Shown one piece after another: positions 1-8,259 of a DNA stretch of 64,000 nt; within the stretch, counting starts at the first letter, position 1, and each line of letters starts with the position of its first letter. The stretch is from Roseofilum casamattae BLCC-M143. GTDB taxonomy: Bacteria; Cyanobacteriota; Cyanobacteriia; Cyanobacteriales; Desertifilaceae. The stretch covers positions 90,261 to 154,260 of the forward strand of contig NZ_JAQOSQ010000012.1 in the NCBI RefSeq assembly GCF_030068455.1, in the 5' to 3' direction. Below the pieces are notes generated by a model that searched no databases, was not told the origin of the DNA, and saw only the letters and a program-made list of their open reading frames with translations. The translations under genes and the position numbers were made by a program.

Positions 1-90
1 GTTCCGCGCACTGGACGCAATGTTAAGGCAGTCGTCTTAGGAGGCCGGCCAGCATCCCAGTTAGTGGCTATTTTGTTAGATTGGGAGTAG
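1..90 (+). CDS. 3' end of an unrecognised protein
   Basis: The window opens inside a reading frame; its last 29 codons are visible and it stops at TAG 88-90, with residues ending LVAILLDWE. I do not recognise the family from so short a tail. Only four bases separate the stop from the next ATG (95), and the GGGAG ribosome-binding site of that gene (83-87) lies inside this tail, so the two genes are probably co-transcribed. Confidence 0.55.
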   Translation, partial: VPRTGRNVKAVVLGGRPASQLVAILLDWE

Positions 91-94
91 TATA

Positions 95-880
95 ATGCCG
101 ATCGCACGCCATCCCAGTTGTTCGCCAATGATTAGATTCACTCAAACATTTGGATTGTTCTGCTTAACTGCACTGAGTCTGAGTAGTTTCAGTATTATTC
201 TGGACTCCAATCGGGCGATCGCCCAACTTGGCGGAGATTCAATTGGTACGCCAGAAGAAGAATTGACTCCAATATGCACTCCCAGCATTGCTGATGGAAT
301 TGCCAAGTGCAACTATCCTGGAGGGGATAACTATCAAGGAGAATTACGCAGCGGACTTCCTCATGGAAGAGGAGTTTATGTCTATGCAACAGGCGATCGT
401 TATCAAGGAATGTTTCTTAATGGCAAACCTAACGGTCAAGGCCTGTTAATTAAAGTTGATGACTCTCGCTTAGAAGGGGTCTTTGAGAACGGAGTGTTAA
501 CTACAGGACGAGCCGTTTTTCCCGATGGTAAGTACTATGAGGGAACTTTTGACTTAGTGACCAATGTTAGTACTAATGTCACCAGCAGTCAGCCAGATGG
601 GAGGGGAAGGTTTGTTTATCCCGATAACAGTCGCTATGAAGGAGAGTTTTTTGCCGGTCAACCTTTTGGCAAAGGAGCGCTTCTTCGTCCTGATGGGACT
701 CGCTGTCAAGGACAGTTTTTTAATGAGAATCTGGATGCGAATGTTCAATGTGTCTTTCCCGATGGAAGTCGGTATGAAGGAGAAGTTAGAGGCGGTATTC
801 CTCATGGCAAGGGAACCTTAATTTCTCCAAGCGGCCAGCGGACTTCCGGACGGTTTCGCGAAGGGAAATTTGCGAACTAA
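95..880 (+). CDS. Secreted MORN-repeat protein
   Basis: The N-terminus has a basic stretch, a hydrophobic segment (about residues 17-35) and an AIAQ-like cleavage region, so export is likely. After that come about seven MORN-type units of the YEGEF/GxPHGKG pattern (for example YQGELRSGLPHGRG and YEGEVRGGIPHGKG), broken by a short insert near residue 160. MORN repeats form extended beta-hairpin stacks and usually bind membranes or proteins; no enzymatic domain is visible. ATG 95 is preferred because GGGAG sits eight bases upstream; ATG 128 has no such site. The 3' end overlaps the stop of the convergent McjB-like gene by three bases. The partner is unknown. Confidence 0.85.
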   Translation: MPIARHPSCSPMIRFTQTFGLFCLTALSLSSFSIILDSNRAIAQLGGDSIGTPEEELTPICTPSIADGIAKCNYPGGDNYQGELRSGLPHGRGVYVYATGDRYQGMFLNGKPNGQGLLIKVDDSRLEGVFENGVLTTGRAVFPDGKYYEGTFDLVTNVSTNVTSSQPDGRGRFVYPDNSRYEGEFFAGQPFGKGALLRPDGTRCQGQFFNENLDANVQCVFPDGSRYEGEVRGGIPHGKGTLISPSGQRTSGRFREGKFAN

Positions 881-1371
881 ACCGATCGCGCAGATTTGTT
901 TTGGATCGGATGCTCGAAGGTAGAATAGCGATCGCGCACATCTCGAGCATCATTTAAAGCAAACCCTTGCCATTCTACCCAAGCATGAGCCTGAAATTCT
1001 CCACTTTCGCGCCGAACGCCAATGCGCAAGTCGCTCTCGATCCCTTGTCGAGTGAGTAAGCTCCAGAGAACCAGAGATTTTTGCAAGCATTTCGCCCAAG
1101 GTTGGCAGTATTTAGCCGCAATGCGAACCGACTGAGCGATCGCTCTCACGCGCTCGAGCTGCTCTCTCTCGTCCTCATTTGGGCGATCGCCATTAACTTG
1201 AGCGGGTAACCAATAGCCTAATCTATTTTGAGTTACTTTGAGTCCGGAAGTCTTCAGGGAAAGAGCAACGAAAAGGAGGAGAACCAATGCTTGCAGGACC
1301 AACCCGCGAGCGCCTCTATCCAACTGAGAAAAACTATTTCCCTTACGCAGGGCTAACTTCAACCAGTCCAT
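877..1371 (-). CDS. Lasso-type B2 protein (McjB-like transglutaminase-fold protease)
   Basis: 164 residues. A hydrophobic N-terminal segment (about 22-38) is followed by the microcin-J25-processing McjB domain (Transglut_core3). The proposed cysteine-protease triad is complete: Cys95 (WAKCLQKSL), His129 (QAHAWVE) and Asp141 (ALND). In lasso peptide pathways this protein removes the leader from the precursor. Its start overlaps the end of the PqqD-like gene by 29 bases, which implies translational coupling; this is the usual B1-B2 arrangement. No precursor, McjC-type asparagine-synthetase cyclase or exporter was found in the window. The natural substrate is therefore unknown, and many cyanobacterial B1/B2 pairs may act on something other than a lasso peptide. 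Confidence 0.85.
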   Translation of the reverse strand: MDWLKLALRKGNSFSQLDRGARGLVLQALVLLLFVALSLKTSGLKVTQNRLGYWLPAQVNGDRPNEDEREQLERVRAIAQSVRIAAKYCQPWAKCLQKSLVLWSLLTRQGIESDLRIGVRRESGEFQAHAWVEWQGFALNDARDVRDRYSTFEHPIQNKSARSV

Positions 1372-1630
1372 GATCTAATAATTCGGCAATGAGAGTATCG
1401 ACATCGTGCTGGAGCTGTTCTTGTTCTACATCATACTCTGTTAATAAGGCATCGATCGCGCTTTGAATTGAATCTTTTTCGGTTAAGTTTTGCCAGATCC
1501 GCGTTCCCACGTCATCCAAACCAAAATATTCTTCCGTTTGCAAGTTGAGTAAAACTGACTCCCCTGCCAAATCTTGAGCCATCACGTCAGGAGCTACCGA
1601 TACTTTTCGATCCGAGGCAAATTGCAGCAT
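1343..1630 (-). CDS. PqqD-family RiPP recognition protein (lasso B1-like)
   Basis: 95 residues with the PqqD fold pattern: VLLNLQTEEYFGLDDVGTRI (a beta-strand pair followed by a helix), then a helical C-terminus with LLTEYDV and HDVDTLIAELLDHGLV. PqqD-like RiPP recognition elements bind the leader peptide and present it to the modifying enzyme. It is the first gene of a two-gene transcript with the McjB-like protease, which it overlaps. It is divergent from the phosphohexomutase gene, with about 134 bases between their starts. No clear Shine-Dalgarno site precedes ATG 1630. Family assignment is firm from the pattern; the pathway product is not known. Confidence 0.85.
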   Translation of the reverse strand: MLQFASDRKVSVAPDVMAQDLAGESVLLNLQTEEYFGLDDVGTRIWQNLTEKDSIQSAIDALLTEYDVEQEQLQHDVDTLIAELLDHGLVEVSPA

Positions 1631-1764
1631 AGGGTCTATATGTCTGTCGATTTAGTCCAATATATTCTACACTCGCAATCCTTAATTTTTCAGGTTCCAT
1701 TACCCATTTTTCCGGAAATGGAGGATATTGTACCGCTTGGGTAGATATTTCTTCATTAGCTGCT

Positions 1765-3306
1765 ATGAATGACATTAATTGGAAGACACTGCAAAATGGC
1801 TCGGATATTCGGGGAGTGGCGATCGCCTCTATCCCCGACGAACCGGTCAATCTCACGCCGGAAATTGCCTGTCGCATCGGTCAAAGTTTTGTCGTGTGGC
1901 TTGCTGAAACTCTGGGTAAGTCTGCTGCCGAACTCGTTGTTGCTTTGGGACGAGATAGCCGTCTTTCCGGCCCCGATCTGATCGCGGCAATGATGGCAGG
2001 AATGGCGAGTCTCGGTGTTAAAGTTTACGACTTTGGATTGGCATCTACTCCGGCGATGTTTATGTGTACGATTATCTCCGATGAGGAATACCGCGCCGAT
2101 GGAGCAATTATGCTGACGGCGAGTCACCTGCCGTCTAATCGCAATGGCTGTAAGTTTTTTACTCGGAATGGCGGATTGGAGAAACAAAATATTCGCGATA
2201 TTTTAGCGATCGCAGCGGAACAACAGTTTACCCCTGCGCCGACTGCTGGAGCCATTATTGCGAAAGATTTTATCAGTATTTATGCAACCCAATTGGTCGA
2301 GACAATCCGCAAAGGAGTCAACCATCCCAACAATTACGAACGACCATTAGAAGGTTTAAAAATCATTGTTGATGCTGGAAATGGGGCGGGTGGATTTTAC
2401 GCCAGTCAAGTCTTACAACCCTTGGGAGCCGACACGACAGGAAGCCAATTTCTCGACCCGGATGGCAATTTTCCCAATCACGTTCCCAACCCAGAAAATG
2501 AGGAAGCAATGGCGTCAATTTGTCAAGCAGTTATCGATAATAAAGCTGATTTTGGGATTATTTTCGATACGGATGTCGATCGCGGCGGTGCAGTAGATTC
2601 TTCTGGAGTTGAGCTAAATCGCAACCGTTTAATTGCCTTGATTGCGGCGATTATCTTGCGCGAGAATCCCAGTTCTGCGATCGTCACTGATTCGATTACA
2701 TCTGATGGATTAAACCAGTTTATTACAGAAGAATTACAAGGTATTCACCATCGGTTTAAACGGGGCTATAAGAACGTTATTAACGAAGCCAAACGGCTGA
2801 ATGAAACGGGACAAGACTGCTGGCTGGCAATTGAAACGTCCGGTCATGCAGCGCTGAAAGAAAACTATTTTCTCGACGATGGCGCTTATTTAGTCAGCAA
2901 GCTGGTGGTAGAATTAGCTAACGCGAAATTAGAAGGGCGATCGCTCGCCGATTTAGTTGCGAATTTGCAAGAGCCAGTTGAAAGCCAAGAATTTCGGATT
3001 AAACTGAGTTTAGATGAGTTCAAAGATTACGGCAATGAAGTTATTATAAAATTGAAAAACTTTGCCGAAACTCAACCCGACTGGCAGGTCGTTCCAAATA
3101 ACTATGAAGGAGTACGCATCTCTTGTACGGCTCCGGAAGAAAATGGCTGGTTTCTCCTGCGCCTGTCATTGCACGATCCCGTACTTCCTTTAAATATTGA
3201 ATCGAATGTGACGGGGGGAGTGCAAGCAATTGGGACTCGGTTACACGCTTTCTTGCAATCCTTTGAGTCACTAAATTTAGCCTCCTTGGGATCGATGAAG
3301 AACTAA
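1765..3306 (+). CDS. Phosphoglucomutase/phosphomannomutase family protein
   Basis: 513 residues, normal length for the alpha-D-phosphohexomutase superfamily. The phosphoserine loop is TASHLPSNRNG (Ser120). The metal-binding loop is FDTDVDR (Asp268, Asp270, Asp272). The sugar-binding loop is ETSGH (357-361), and a C-terminal phosphate-binding domain follows. It should move phosphate between C1 and C6 of a hexose, feeding sugar-nucleotide synthesis. Leu instead of Asn in the TASHxP loop fits the cyanobacterial/plastid branch, so substrate preference (glucose, mannose or glucosamine phosphate) cannot be told. It stands alone on its strand. Confidence 0.9.
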   Translation: MNDINWKTLQNGSDIRGVAIASIPDEPVNLTPEIACRIGQSFVVWLAETLGKSAAELVVALGRDSRLSGPDLIAAMMAGMASLGVKVYDFGLASTPAMFMCTIISDEEYRADGAIMLTASHLPSNRNGCKFFTRNGGLEKQNIRDILAIAAEQQFTPAPTAGAIIAKDFISIYATQLVETIRKGVNHPNNYERPLEGLKIIVDAGNGAGGFYASQVLQPLGADTTGSQFLDPDGNFPNHVPNPENEEAMASICQAVIDNKADFGIIFDTDVDRGGAVDSSGVELNRNRLIALIAAIILRENPSSAIVTDSITSDGLNQFITEELQGIHHRFKRGYKNVINEAKRLNETGQDCWLAIETSGHAALKENYFLDDGAYLVSKLVVELANAKLEGRSLADLVANLQEPVESQEFRIKLSLDEFKDYGNEVIIKLKNFAETQPDWQVVPNNYEGVRISCTAPEENGWFLLRLSLHDPVLPLNIESNVTGGVQAIGTRLHAFLQSFESLNLASLGSMKN

Positions 3307-3400
3307 AATAGTTAAATCATTAGAAAATTAGTGGGATTCGTTGGGATCTATTGCGTTATACTCGACAAAATTTTCAGAGATTTAACTCTTGGAGAATACT

Positions 3401-3862
3401 ATGAATAAACTGTTAAGAAATGTTGCTCTTTCGACATTGGCAACTTCCGCAGCGATCGCACTCCCTCTAGTGGCAAATGCTGACAATCATTCAGTTACCA
3501 TTCAAGCAGACTATTATCGCAAAACCGCGTTTCAAGAAATGTATGGTGGCGGCAAATACATCGGCCCTCGCAAAGACGTGACAACAGCTCCCGTCGGTCA
3601 GGTATTGCCTCGAACATTCAAGTTACCCATTACAACCGAAATCTTCCGCGATACAACTATTACCTCAACCAGTCCAATTACCGATGCCATTGGAGTTAGC
3701 AGAAATTCCAGCGATGTTGCGCGCTGGGGTGAAGCGATCGCCGAATGTTTGCAAGAAAAACCGAAACTCGTTCGCGTCCTCACCGGTAATACGGTTTACA
3801 TTAATAACGTTGAAGGTACAATTGTGGAAAATGCAAATGGGGTCTTAGTTTGCCCTCGGTAA
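3401..3862 (+). CDS. Exported hypothetical protein
   Basis: 153 residues with a clear Sec signal peptide (KLLRN, then a hydrophobic stretch to about residue 26, cleavage near LVANA|DN). The mature part is small and mixed, with two cysteines near the C-terminus (ECLQEK and VCPR) that could form a disulfide in the periplasm. I do not recognise a family. ATG 3401 is chosen over the upstream TTG because GGAGA lies directly before it with a spacer of about seven bases. It follows the phosphohexomutase by 94 bases on the same strand. Confidence 0.7.
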   Translation: MNKLLRNVALSTLATSAAIALPLVANADNHSVTIQADYYRKTAFQEMYGGGKYIGPRKDVTTAPVGQVLPRTFKLPITTEIFRDTTITSTSPITDAIGVSRNSSDVARWGEAIAECLQEKPKLVRVLTGNTVYINNVEGTIVENANGVLVCPR

Positions 3863-3969
3863 CGTTCGCAATTCTTAAGCGATCGCGCTCTAACAATAAT
3901 CATCGCAGAGATTGCGATCGCTTTCACTGATATTCGGATTGGCTTTCACATAATCCCGAATCTGAATTA

Positions 3970-5355
3970 ATGTCGATTCATCGTTCGCTAACTTTTTTTC
4001 CTCCGTTACCATGGTTTCGCCTCGGGTTAGTCGCCATTTGGATAATTGCGCTGTGCCTGCGTTTTTGGGGACTGAGTCGATTTAATACTCTGGTATTCGA
4101 TGAAGTTTATTTTGCCAAATTCGCGCAAGACTATTTATCCAGAAACGAATTATTCGACGGTCATCCACCTCTGGGAAAATACGCGATCGCACTCGGAATG
4201 TGGATTAGCGATCGCATTTCCATGCCTCAAAATTTCCCGAGCAATGACTTAACCGGAATGGTGCGATCGACGTTTAGCTATCGTTGGTTCAATGCCTTAA
4301 CCGGCTCCTTCATTCCCTTAATCGTTGCTGCCATTACCGAGCAACTCTATCCCCGGCGCAGCTATGGCTTACTCGCCGCTGGATTAATAACTTTAGACGG
4401 CTTATTTTTAGTCGAATCCCGCTATGGTTTAATCAATATTTATTTGGTTTTATTTGGCTTGCTCGCCCATTATTTGGCTTTGCTCGGACTGCGATCGCAA
4501 AACCCATCGGCAAAGGCAAAAAATGCGATCGCATTTACGCTCTCCGGCATGAGTTTCGGACTCTGTGCCGCCGTAAAATGGAATGGTTTGGGCTTTTGGC
4601 TCGGCTGGATGGCACTGGTTTTCATCGCTAACCTACGACAGAAAATACAGGAAAAACGAGAAAGACAAAACTCTAATTTATGGTTCGATCGGATTCCCAC
4701 AATTTCGATATGGAAAATCGGACTATACTGGATTATTTTACCTTATATTGTTTATGCGATCGCCTGGATTCCGCACCTACAATTAAATCCCGATTACAAT
4801 TTTTGGGAAAACCAGCAACAACTGCTCGGCTATCATCAGAGCGTGGGAACCGGTTCCGACATTCATCCCTACTGTTCCTCCTGGTTGAGCTGGCCCTTAT
4901 TACTTCGTCCCATCGCCTATTATTATCAAACGGCAAATAACGAACAACTTATTTTCGACGTTCACGCCTTCGGAAATCCTTTATTATGGTGGAGCGCGAG
5001 TGTTGCGATCGCAATCTTACTCCCAACAATTTTCCTATCCAAAAAATCCCCAATTTTATCCTCTCTTGCTCTCTACCTAACCATTAACTATGCTGCCAAC
5101 TGGCTCCCCTGGAGTTTAGTCAGCCGCTGCACCTTTCTTTACCACTACATGAGCGCCCTAATTTTCTCCATCTTAGCCTTAGCTTTAATTTGCGATCGCT
5201 CTCTCGCTTCCGATCGTCTTCATCACAAATTACTCGCTATTTCCAGCGTAACACTATTTGCGATCGCCTTTATTTTTTGGCTCCCTATCTATTTAGGATT
5301 GCCCTTAACTCCCCAAGAATTTCACTGGCGCATGTGGTTCAACGGTTGGATTTAG
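3970..5355 (+). CDS. PMT-family polytopic glycosyltransferase (GT39-like)
   Basis: 461 residues with about ten hydrophobic segments. The first loop carries the acidic pair typical of dolichyl/undecaprenyl-phosphate-sugar-using enzymes (FDEVYFAKFAQDYL, Asp44-Glu45), followed by the HPPLGKY motif. Later SRCTFLYHYMSA resembles the second conserved PMT region. Such GT-C enzymes move a sugar from a polyprenyl-phosphate carrier onto a protein or lipid on the outer face of the plasma membrane. The acceptor is unknown. The window holds a second polytopic sugar transferase fused to a GT2 domain (43121-45085) that could make a polyprenyl-phosphate sugar donor. Confidence 0.85.
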   Translation: MSIHRSLTFFPPLPWFRLGLVAIWIIALCLRFWGLSRFNTLVFDEVYFAKFAQDYLSRNELFDGHPPLGKYAIALGMWISDRISMPQNFPSNDLTGMVRSTFSYRWFNALTGSFIPLIVAAITEQLYPRRSYGLLAAGLITLDGLFLVESRYGLINIYLVLFGLLAHYLALLGLRSQNPSAKAKNAIAFTLSGMSFGLCAAVKWNGLGFWLGWMALVFIANLRQKIQEKRERQNSNLWFDRIPTISIWKIGLYWIILPYIVYAIAWIPHLQLNPDYNFWENQQQLLGYHQSVGTGSDIHPYCSSWLSWPLLLRPIAYYYQTANNEQLIFDVHAFGNPLLWWSASVAIAILLPTIFLSKKSPILSSLALYLTINYAANWLPWSLVSRCTFLYHYMSALIFSILALALICDRSLASDRLHHKLLAISSVTLFAIAFIFWLPIYLGLPLTPQEFHWRMWFNGWI

Positions 5356-5392
5356 TTCCATTGATTGGGATTGCTGCGCAAGATATAATTCG

Positions 5393-5413
5393 GTAGGGCG
5401 GACAATGCCTGCC
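5393..5413. repeat. Interspersed GTAGGGTGGGC-type element (degenerate copy)
   Basis: The sequence GTAGGGCGGACAATGCCTGCC is a near-palindrome between the glycosyltransferase stop and the GNAT gene. It is related to copies at 10788-10810, 20201-20260 and 51172-51188. Dispersed elements of this type are common in cyanobacterial intergenic DNA. Confidence 0.6.
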
Positions 5414-5441
5414 TCTATAACTATTGCAAATTAAGGTACAC

Positions 5442-6044
5442 ATGACAGTAACACCCTTAAAACTATCCGAATATCGACAGGTTGCAGAATTACTGATTAT
5501 GGCATTTGGCGATCGCCCCAATGCGCGTTATATGTTCCGAACTCAAGGAGAGAAACGCGATCGACAGATACGTTTATTTTTTGAATCTATAGTCGAGTTT
5601 TATCGAAAGACAAACAAAACAATTTTAGGAATTAAAGAAGGCGATCGCGTTATTGGTGCTGCCATTATTGAAAAACCCCAAGAAGAATTATCCAGATTCG
5701 AGCTTCTGCGTTTGCTCGTACAATGGGGATGGCAATTTGGGTTACCCACAGTCTGGCGAATCTCGAGATTAATTTCGGAGATAGGAAACGTGAAAATACC
5801 CGAACCGAATTATTATTTGATCTATCTGGTCGTACATCCTCAAGATCGAGGTCGAGGACACGGCCGAGACTTACTCGAAGCCGTCCACGATCTCTCTCAA
5901 TCCGATCCCATATCGACGGGAACGATGTTAGATACTGAAGTCGAACATAATGTTGAGCTATACCAATACTTTGGCTATTGCACTTATACCAAAATTCACC
6001 TGGAAAATAACCTCATTCGTATGATGTTTCGTCCCGATTCTTAA
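5442..6044 (+). CDS. GNAT-family N-acetyltransferase
   Basis: About 200 residues. The acetyl-CoA pyrophosphate-binding motif A is visible as VVHPQDRGRGHGRDLLEAV, preceded by the beta-4 strand YLIYLVV and followed by motif B (ELYQYFGY). This is the standard GNAT fold; the acceptor amine cannot be predicted. ATG 5442 is preferred over TTG 5424 because AAGGT sits a few bases upstream and the domain starts directly afterwards. An interspersed repeat lies in the short gap before it. Confidence 0.88.
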   Translation: MTVTPLKLSEYRQVAELLIMAFGDRPNARYMFRTQGEKRDRQIRLFFESIVEFYRKTNKTILGIKEGDRVIGAAIIEKPQEELSRFELLRLLVQWGWQFGLPTVWRISRLISEIGNVKIPEPNYYLIYLVVHPQDRGRGHGRDLLEAVHDLSQSDPISTGTMLDTEVEHNVELYQYFGYCTYTKIHLENNLIRMMFRPDS

Positions 6045-6047
6045 CGT

Positions 6048-6563
6048 TTATCGATTCACTCGCTCCCCCAATCGATTGTAGACGAAAATGTCCCATTGAC
6101 CTTTGGCATTGGCTTCAAAGGCAATACGAGAACCGTCCGCATTCAGTACTGGATTTTGCACTTGCGTGTTTAAACTACCGGTTAAATTACGAGTCTGTCG
6201 CAGGGAGCGATCGTACAAATAAATATCTGTTTTTCCCTGACGATTTCCGGCAAAGACAATATAACGACCGTCTGCGGACACATCGGGATGAGAGGCGATA
6301 GTATCGAGAGAATTGAGACCGGGAAGATCGATCAATTGGCGATCGACGCGATCGTATAAATAGATATCTTGACTTAAACCGCGATCGGAAACAAACGTCA
6401 CATAACGACCGGCAGAATGAGGATGGGACTCCGTATAAGCACTATTAATACTCCGTCCTCCCGGATCGTAGGGTTCGGCCAACACTTGCGGATAGCTGCA
6501 CCCGACTAAACTGCTTGCGAGTACCAGTAGAGAGAGAAAATGCGATCGCCGCTGGTGTATCAT
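6048..6563 (-). CDS. TolB-like beta-propeller lipoprotein
   Basis: 171 residues. The N-terminus is a lipoprotein signal with lipobox LVGC (Cys at about 21), so the protein should be lipid-anchored. The rest has repeated blades of the WD40/PD40 type: HPDVSADGRYIVFAGNR, QDIYLYDR, TDIYLYDR and NPVLNADGSRIAFEAN. It is shorter than TolB (about 430 residues) and has only about three blades, so it may oligomerise or bind weakly. ATG 6563 is used, since the frame upstream offers only TTG. It converges with the GNAT gene, with only three bases between the stops. A role is not known. Confidence 0.75.
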   Translation of the reverse strand: MIHQRRSHFLSLLVLASSLVGCSYPQVLAEPYDPGGRSINSAYTESHPHSAGRYVTFVSDRGLSQDIYLYDRVDRQLIDLPGLNSLDTIASHPDVSADGRYIVFAGNRQGKTDIYLYDRSLRQTRNLTGSLNTQVQNPVLNADGSRIAFEANAKGQWDIFVYNRLGERVNR

Positions 6564-6586
6564 AGTTCCCAATCCTCAAACTGAGA

Positions 6587-6973
6587 TTACTGACGTACCG
6601 GGAAAAAATGTTGTTTGAGCACCGCAAACTTAGAAATATCCCAGGTATCGATATGGGAGATAATTAGACCGTCTGAATTTATCTCTAACTGGCTCGATCC
6701 GGGAATTGAGATGCGCGGTTTCCAGGGTAGAGGAGTATTCCAGTGGAGCGTCCATTGCGTGTGAATGGTTTGACCCTCTTGCTTAATGTCGTGCAAATCC
6801 ATTTTAATATCGAGGAACCAGCGTTCCATCAACGAGACCATCTCTCGAAAGCGATCGCATCCGCGAAACTCAGTCATCGGGTCTTTAAAATACACGTCCG
6901 GTGCATAAATCTCATAACTGGGGTTATCTGGAAACCGTTGGTAATCTTGCTGCAGAATTTCAATAATCTCCAT
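6587..6973 (-). CDS. DUF2358 protein (SnoaL/NTF2-like fold)
   Basis: 129 residues that fit the cyanobacterial/plastid DUF2358 family: YEIYAPDVYFKDPMTEFRG, then a strand-rich region ending with SHIDTWDIS. The fold is NTF2-like; no enzymatic activity is established for the family. ATG 6973 is chosen for its GAGGA site six bases upstream and for matching the usual family length. A more distal ATG at 6997 overlaps the stop of the upstream DUF3493 gene in an ATGA arrangement and would add eight residues; either way the two genes are coupled. Confidence 0.8.
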   Translation of the reverse strand: MEIIEILQQDYQRFPDNPSYEIYAPDVYFKDPMTEFRGCDRFREMVSLMERWFLDIKMDLHDIKQEGQTIHTQWTLHWNTPLPWKPRISIPGSSQLEINSDGLIISHIDTWDISKFAVLKQHFFPVRQ

Positions 6974-6993
6974 GCTTTTCCTCTTCAACATCC

Positions 6994-7296
6994 TCATTTT
7001 CTTGACTTCGCCTTTTGTTCCAGACGAAACAGCCATATCATCAGTGCAACCACCCCAACTTGTAAGGCTAAATTCCCTAACGTGGTGCCAATTTCTTCTC
7101 CCGTGGCTAGTTTAGCCAAAAACACAAACATTCCCAGCAAACCGGATGCTCCCAAGGTAACATAAATGAATTGACGCAATCCGCGATACGGTGCTTTCGC
7201 TTCTGCCTTTAAACGAGCATATTTCTCTGGACTGAGTGCCGACTTTTGCCGAGAATGAGGAGGGGGAGACTGGGAAGCCATATTTTCAGAAGCCAT
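6994..7296 (-). CDS. DUF3493 small membrane protein
   Basis: About 100 residues. After a polar N-terminus comes ARLKAEAKAPYRGLRQFIY, the family signature of cyanobacterial/plant DUF3493 proteins, then two transmembrane segments (about residues 47-66 and 76-92) and a short basic tail. It is probably a plasma or thylakoid membrane protein; function unknown. The start could be ATG 7296 or ATG 7281; neither has a strong ribosome-binding site. Its stop overlaps or closely abuts the DUF2358 gene, forming a two-gene unit. Confidence 0.75.
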   Translation of the reverse strand: MASENMASQSPPPHSRQKSALSPEKYARLKAEAKAPYRGLRQFIYVTLGASGLLGMFVFLAKLATGEEIGTTLGNLALQVGVVALMIWLFRLEQKAKSRK

Positions 7297-7395
7297 AGTT
7301 GCAGGACAGATAAGCAAGCCCGAACCCAAATTTTATCACCAAGCTTGTCGAGAGTGGCTCCCAATCTGCAAATCTAGTTATAAGGAATAAGTGAG

Positions 7396-8259
7396 ATGAT
7401 TGTCGATGGCTTAATCGAACCCGAACGTAAAGTGGAAAGCGTCTATACCGATGGCGCTTGTTTGGGCAATCCCGGCCCGGGGGGATGGGCTGTAGTTGTT
7501 AACTTTACCGACGGCTCCGTGTACGAGATGGGAGGAGCGGAGGCACAGACTACGAATAATCGGATGGAATTGCAGGGTGCGATCGCCGCTTTAAGACTCG
7601 TCGTGGCTTCCGGACAAACGGATGCAGTGACTGTCTTTACCGATAGCGAGTACGTGCGCAAAGGCATTACCCAATGGATTAGCGGATGGAAAAAAAAGGG
7701 ATGGAAAACCTCCCAAGGCAAACCCGTACAGAATCAGGATTTGTGGGAAAATTTAGACCGGTTAAACTCGAAGATGGTGTTGTGGGAATACGTTCCTGCC
7801 CATACCGGCGATCGCGATAACGAACGCTGCGATACAATCGCTAAAGCCTTTGCCAGTGGCAGCTCTCCGAACCTAAAGCAACCTAACGATTCCGATAAGT
7901 TATCCAATTGTTCTCCCCGAACCGAGCAGAACGCGCTACAATCCACCAATGTTGCTTTGAACAGTAGCATGACAGACGTAAGCGCCTCTTCTAATCTTTC
8001 TTCCTCCGAAGGGATGGAGAATTTGCCCCGCGATGTGCGAGTGACCCAACTGCGAAATCTGATTGAAACCCTGCGCATTGCTGATGAAGTAGCCAAACAA
8101 GGTTACTTAATCGCCAGCTCCGAGCTGGCCGATCTAATGGATGTGAACGCCAGCGCGGTAACCAGTCGCGGCGATCGCTGGGCCTGGCGCAATTGGGTAG
8201 TCTCCAGAGTCCGACGGGAGGGCAACCAAATCCTATGGCAACTGGAACGAGTTGACTAG
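7396..8259 (+). CDS. rnhA: Ribonuclease HI with C-terminal extension
   Basis: 287 residues, against about 155 for a plain RNase HI. The N-terminal domain has all catalytic residues: Asp19 (YTDGAC), Glu58 (NRMELQG), Asp83 (FTDSEYV), His136 and Asp146 (AHTGDRDNERCD). It cuts RNA in RNA-DNA hybrids. A low-complexity linker (about 155-210) leads to a C-terminal helical domain (LRNLIETLRIADEVAKQGYL and WRNWVVSRVRREGNQILW) that resembles a winged helix and recurs in cyanobacterial RnhA proteins. AAGGAA lies about eight bases before ATG 7396. The 3' end overlaps the convergent acyltransferase stop. Confidence 0.92.
   Translation: MIVDGLIEPERKVESVYTDGACLGNPGPGGWAVVVNFTDGSVYEMGGAEAQTTNNRMELQGAIAALRLVVASGQTDAVTVFTDSEYVRKGITQWISGWKKKGWKTSQGKPVQNQDLWENLDRLNSKMVLWEYVPAHTGDRDNERCDTIAKAFASGSSPNLKQPNDSDKLSNCSPRTEQNALQSTNVALNSSMTDVSASSNLSSSEGMENLPRDVRVTQLRNLIETLRIADEVAKQGYLIASSELADLMDVNASAVTSRGDRWAWRNWVVSRVRREGNQILWQLERVD

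Noticed and set aside
1587..1775. Minus-strand 62-codon frame upstream of the PqqD-like gene as a lasso precursor
   Set aside because: It overlaps the PqqD start by 44 bases, lacks the Thr near the leader end and has no Gly followed by Asp/Glu at core position 7-9.
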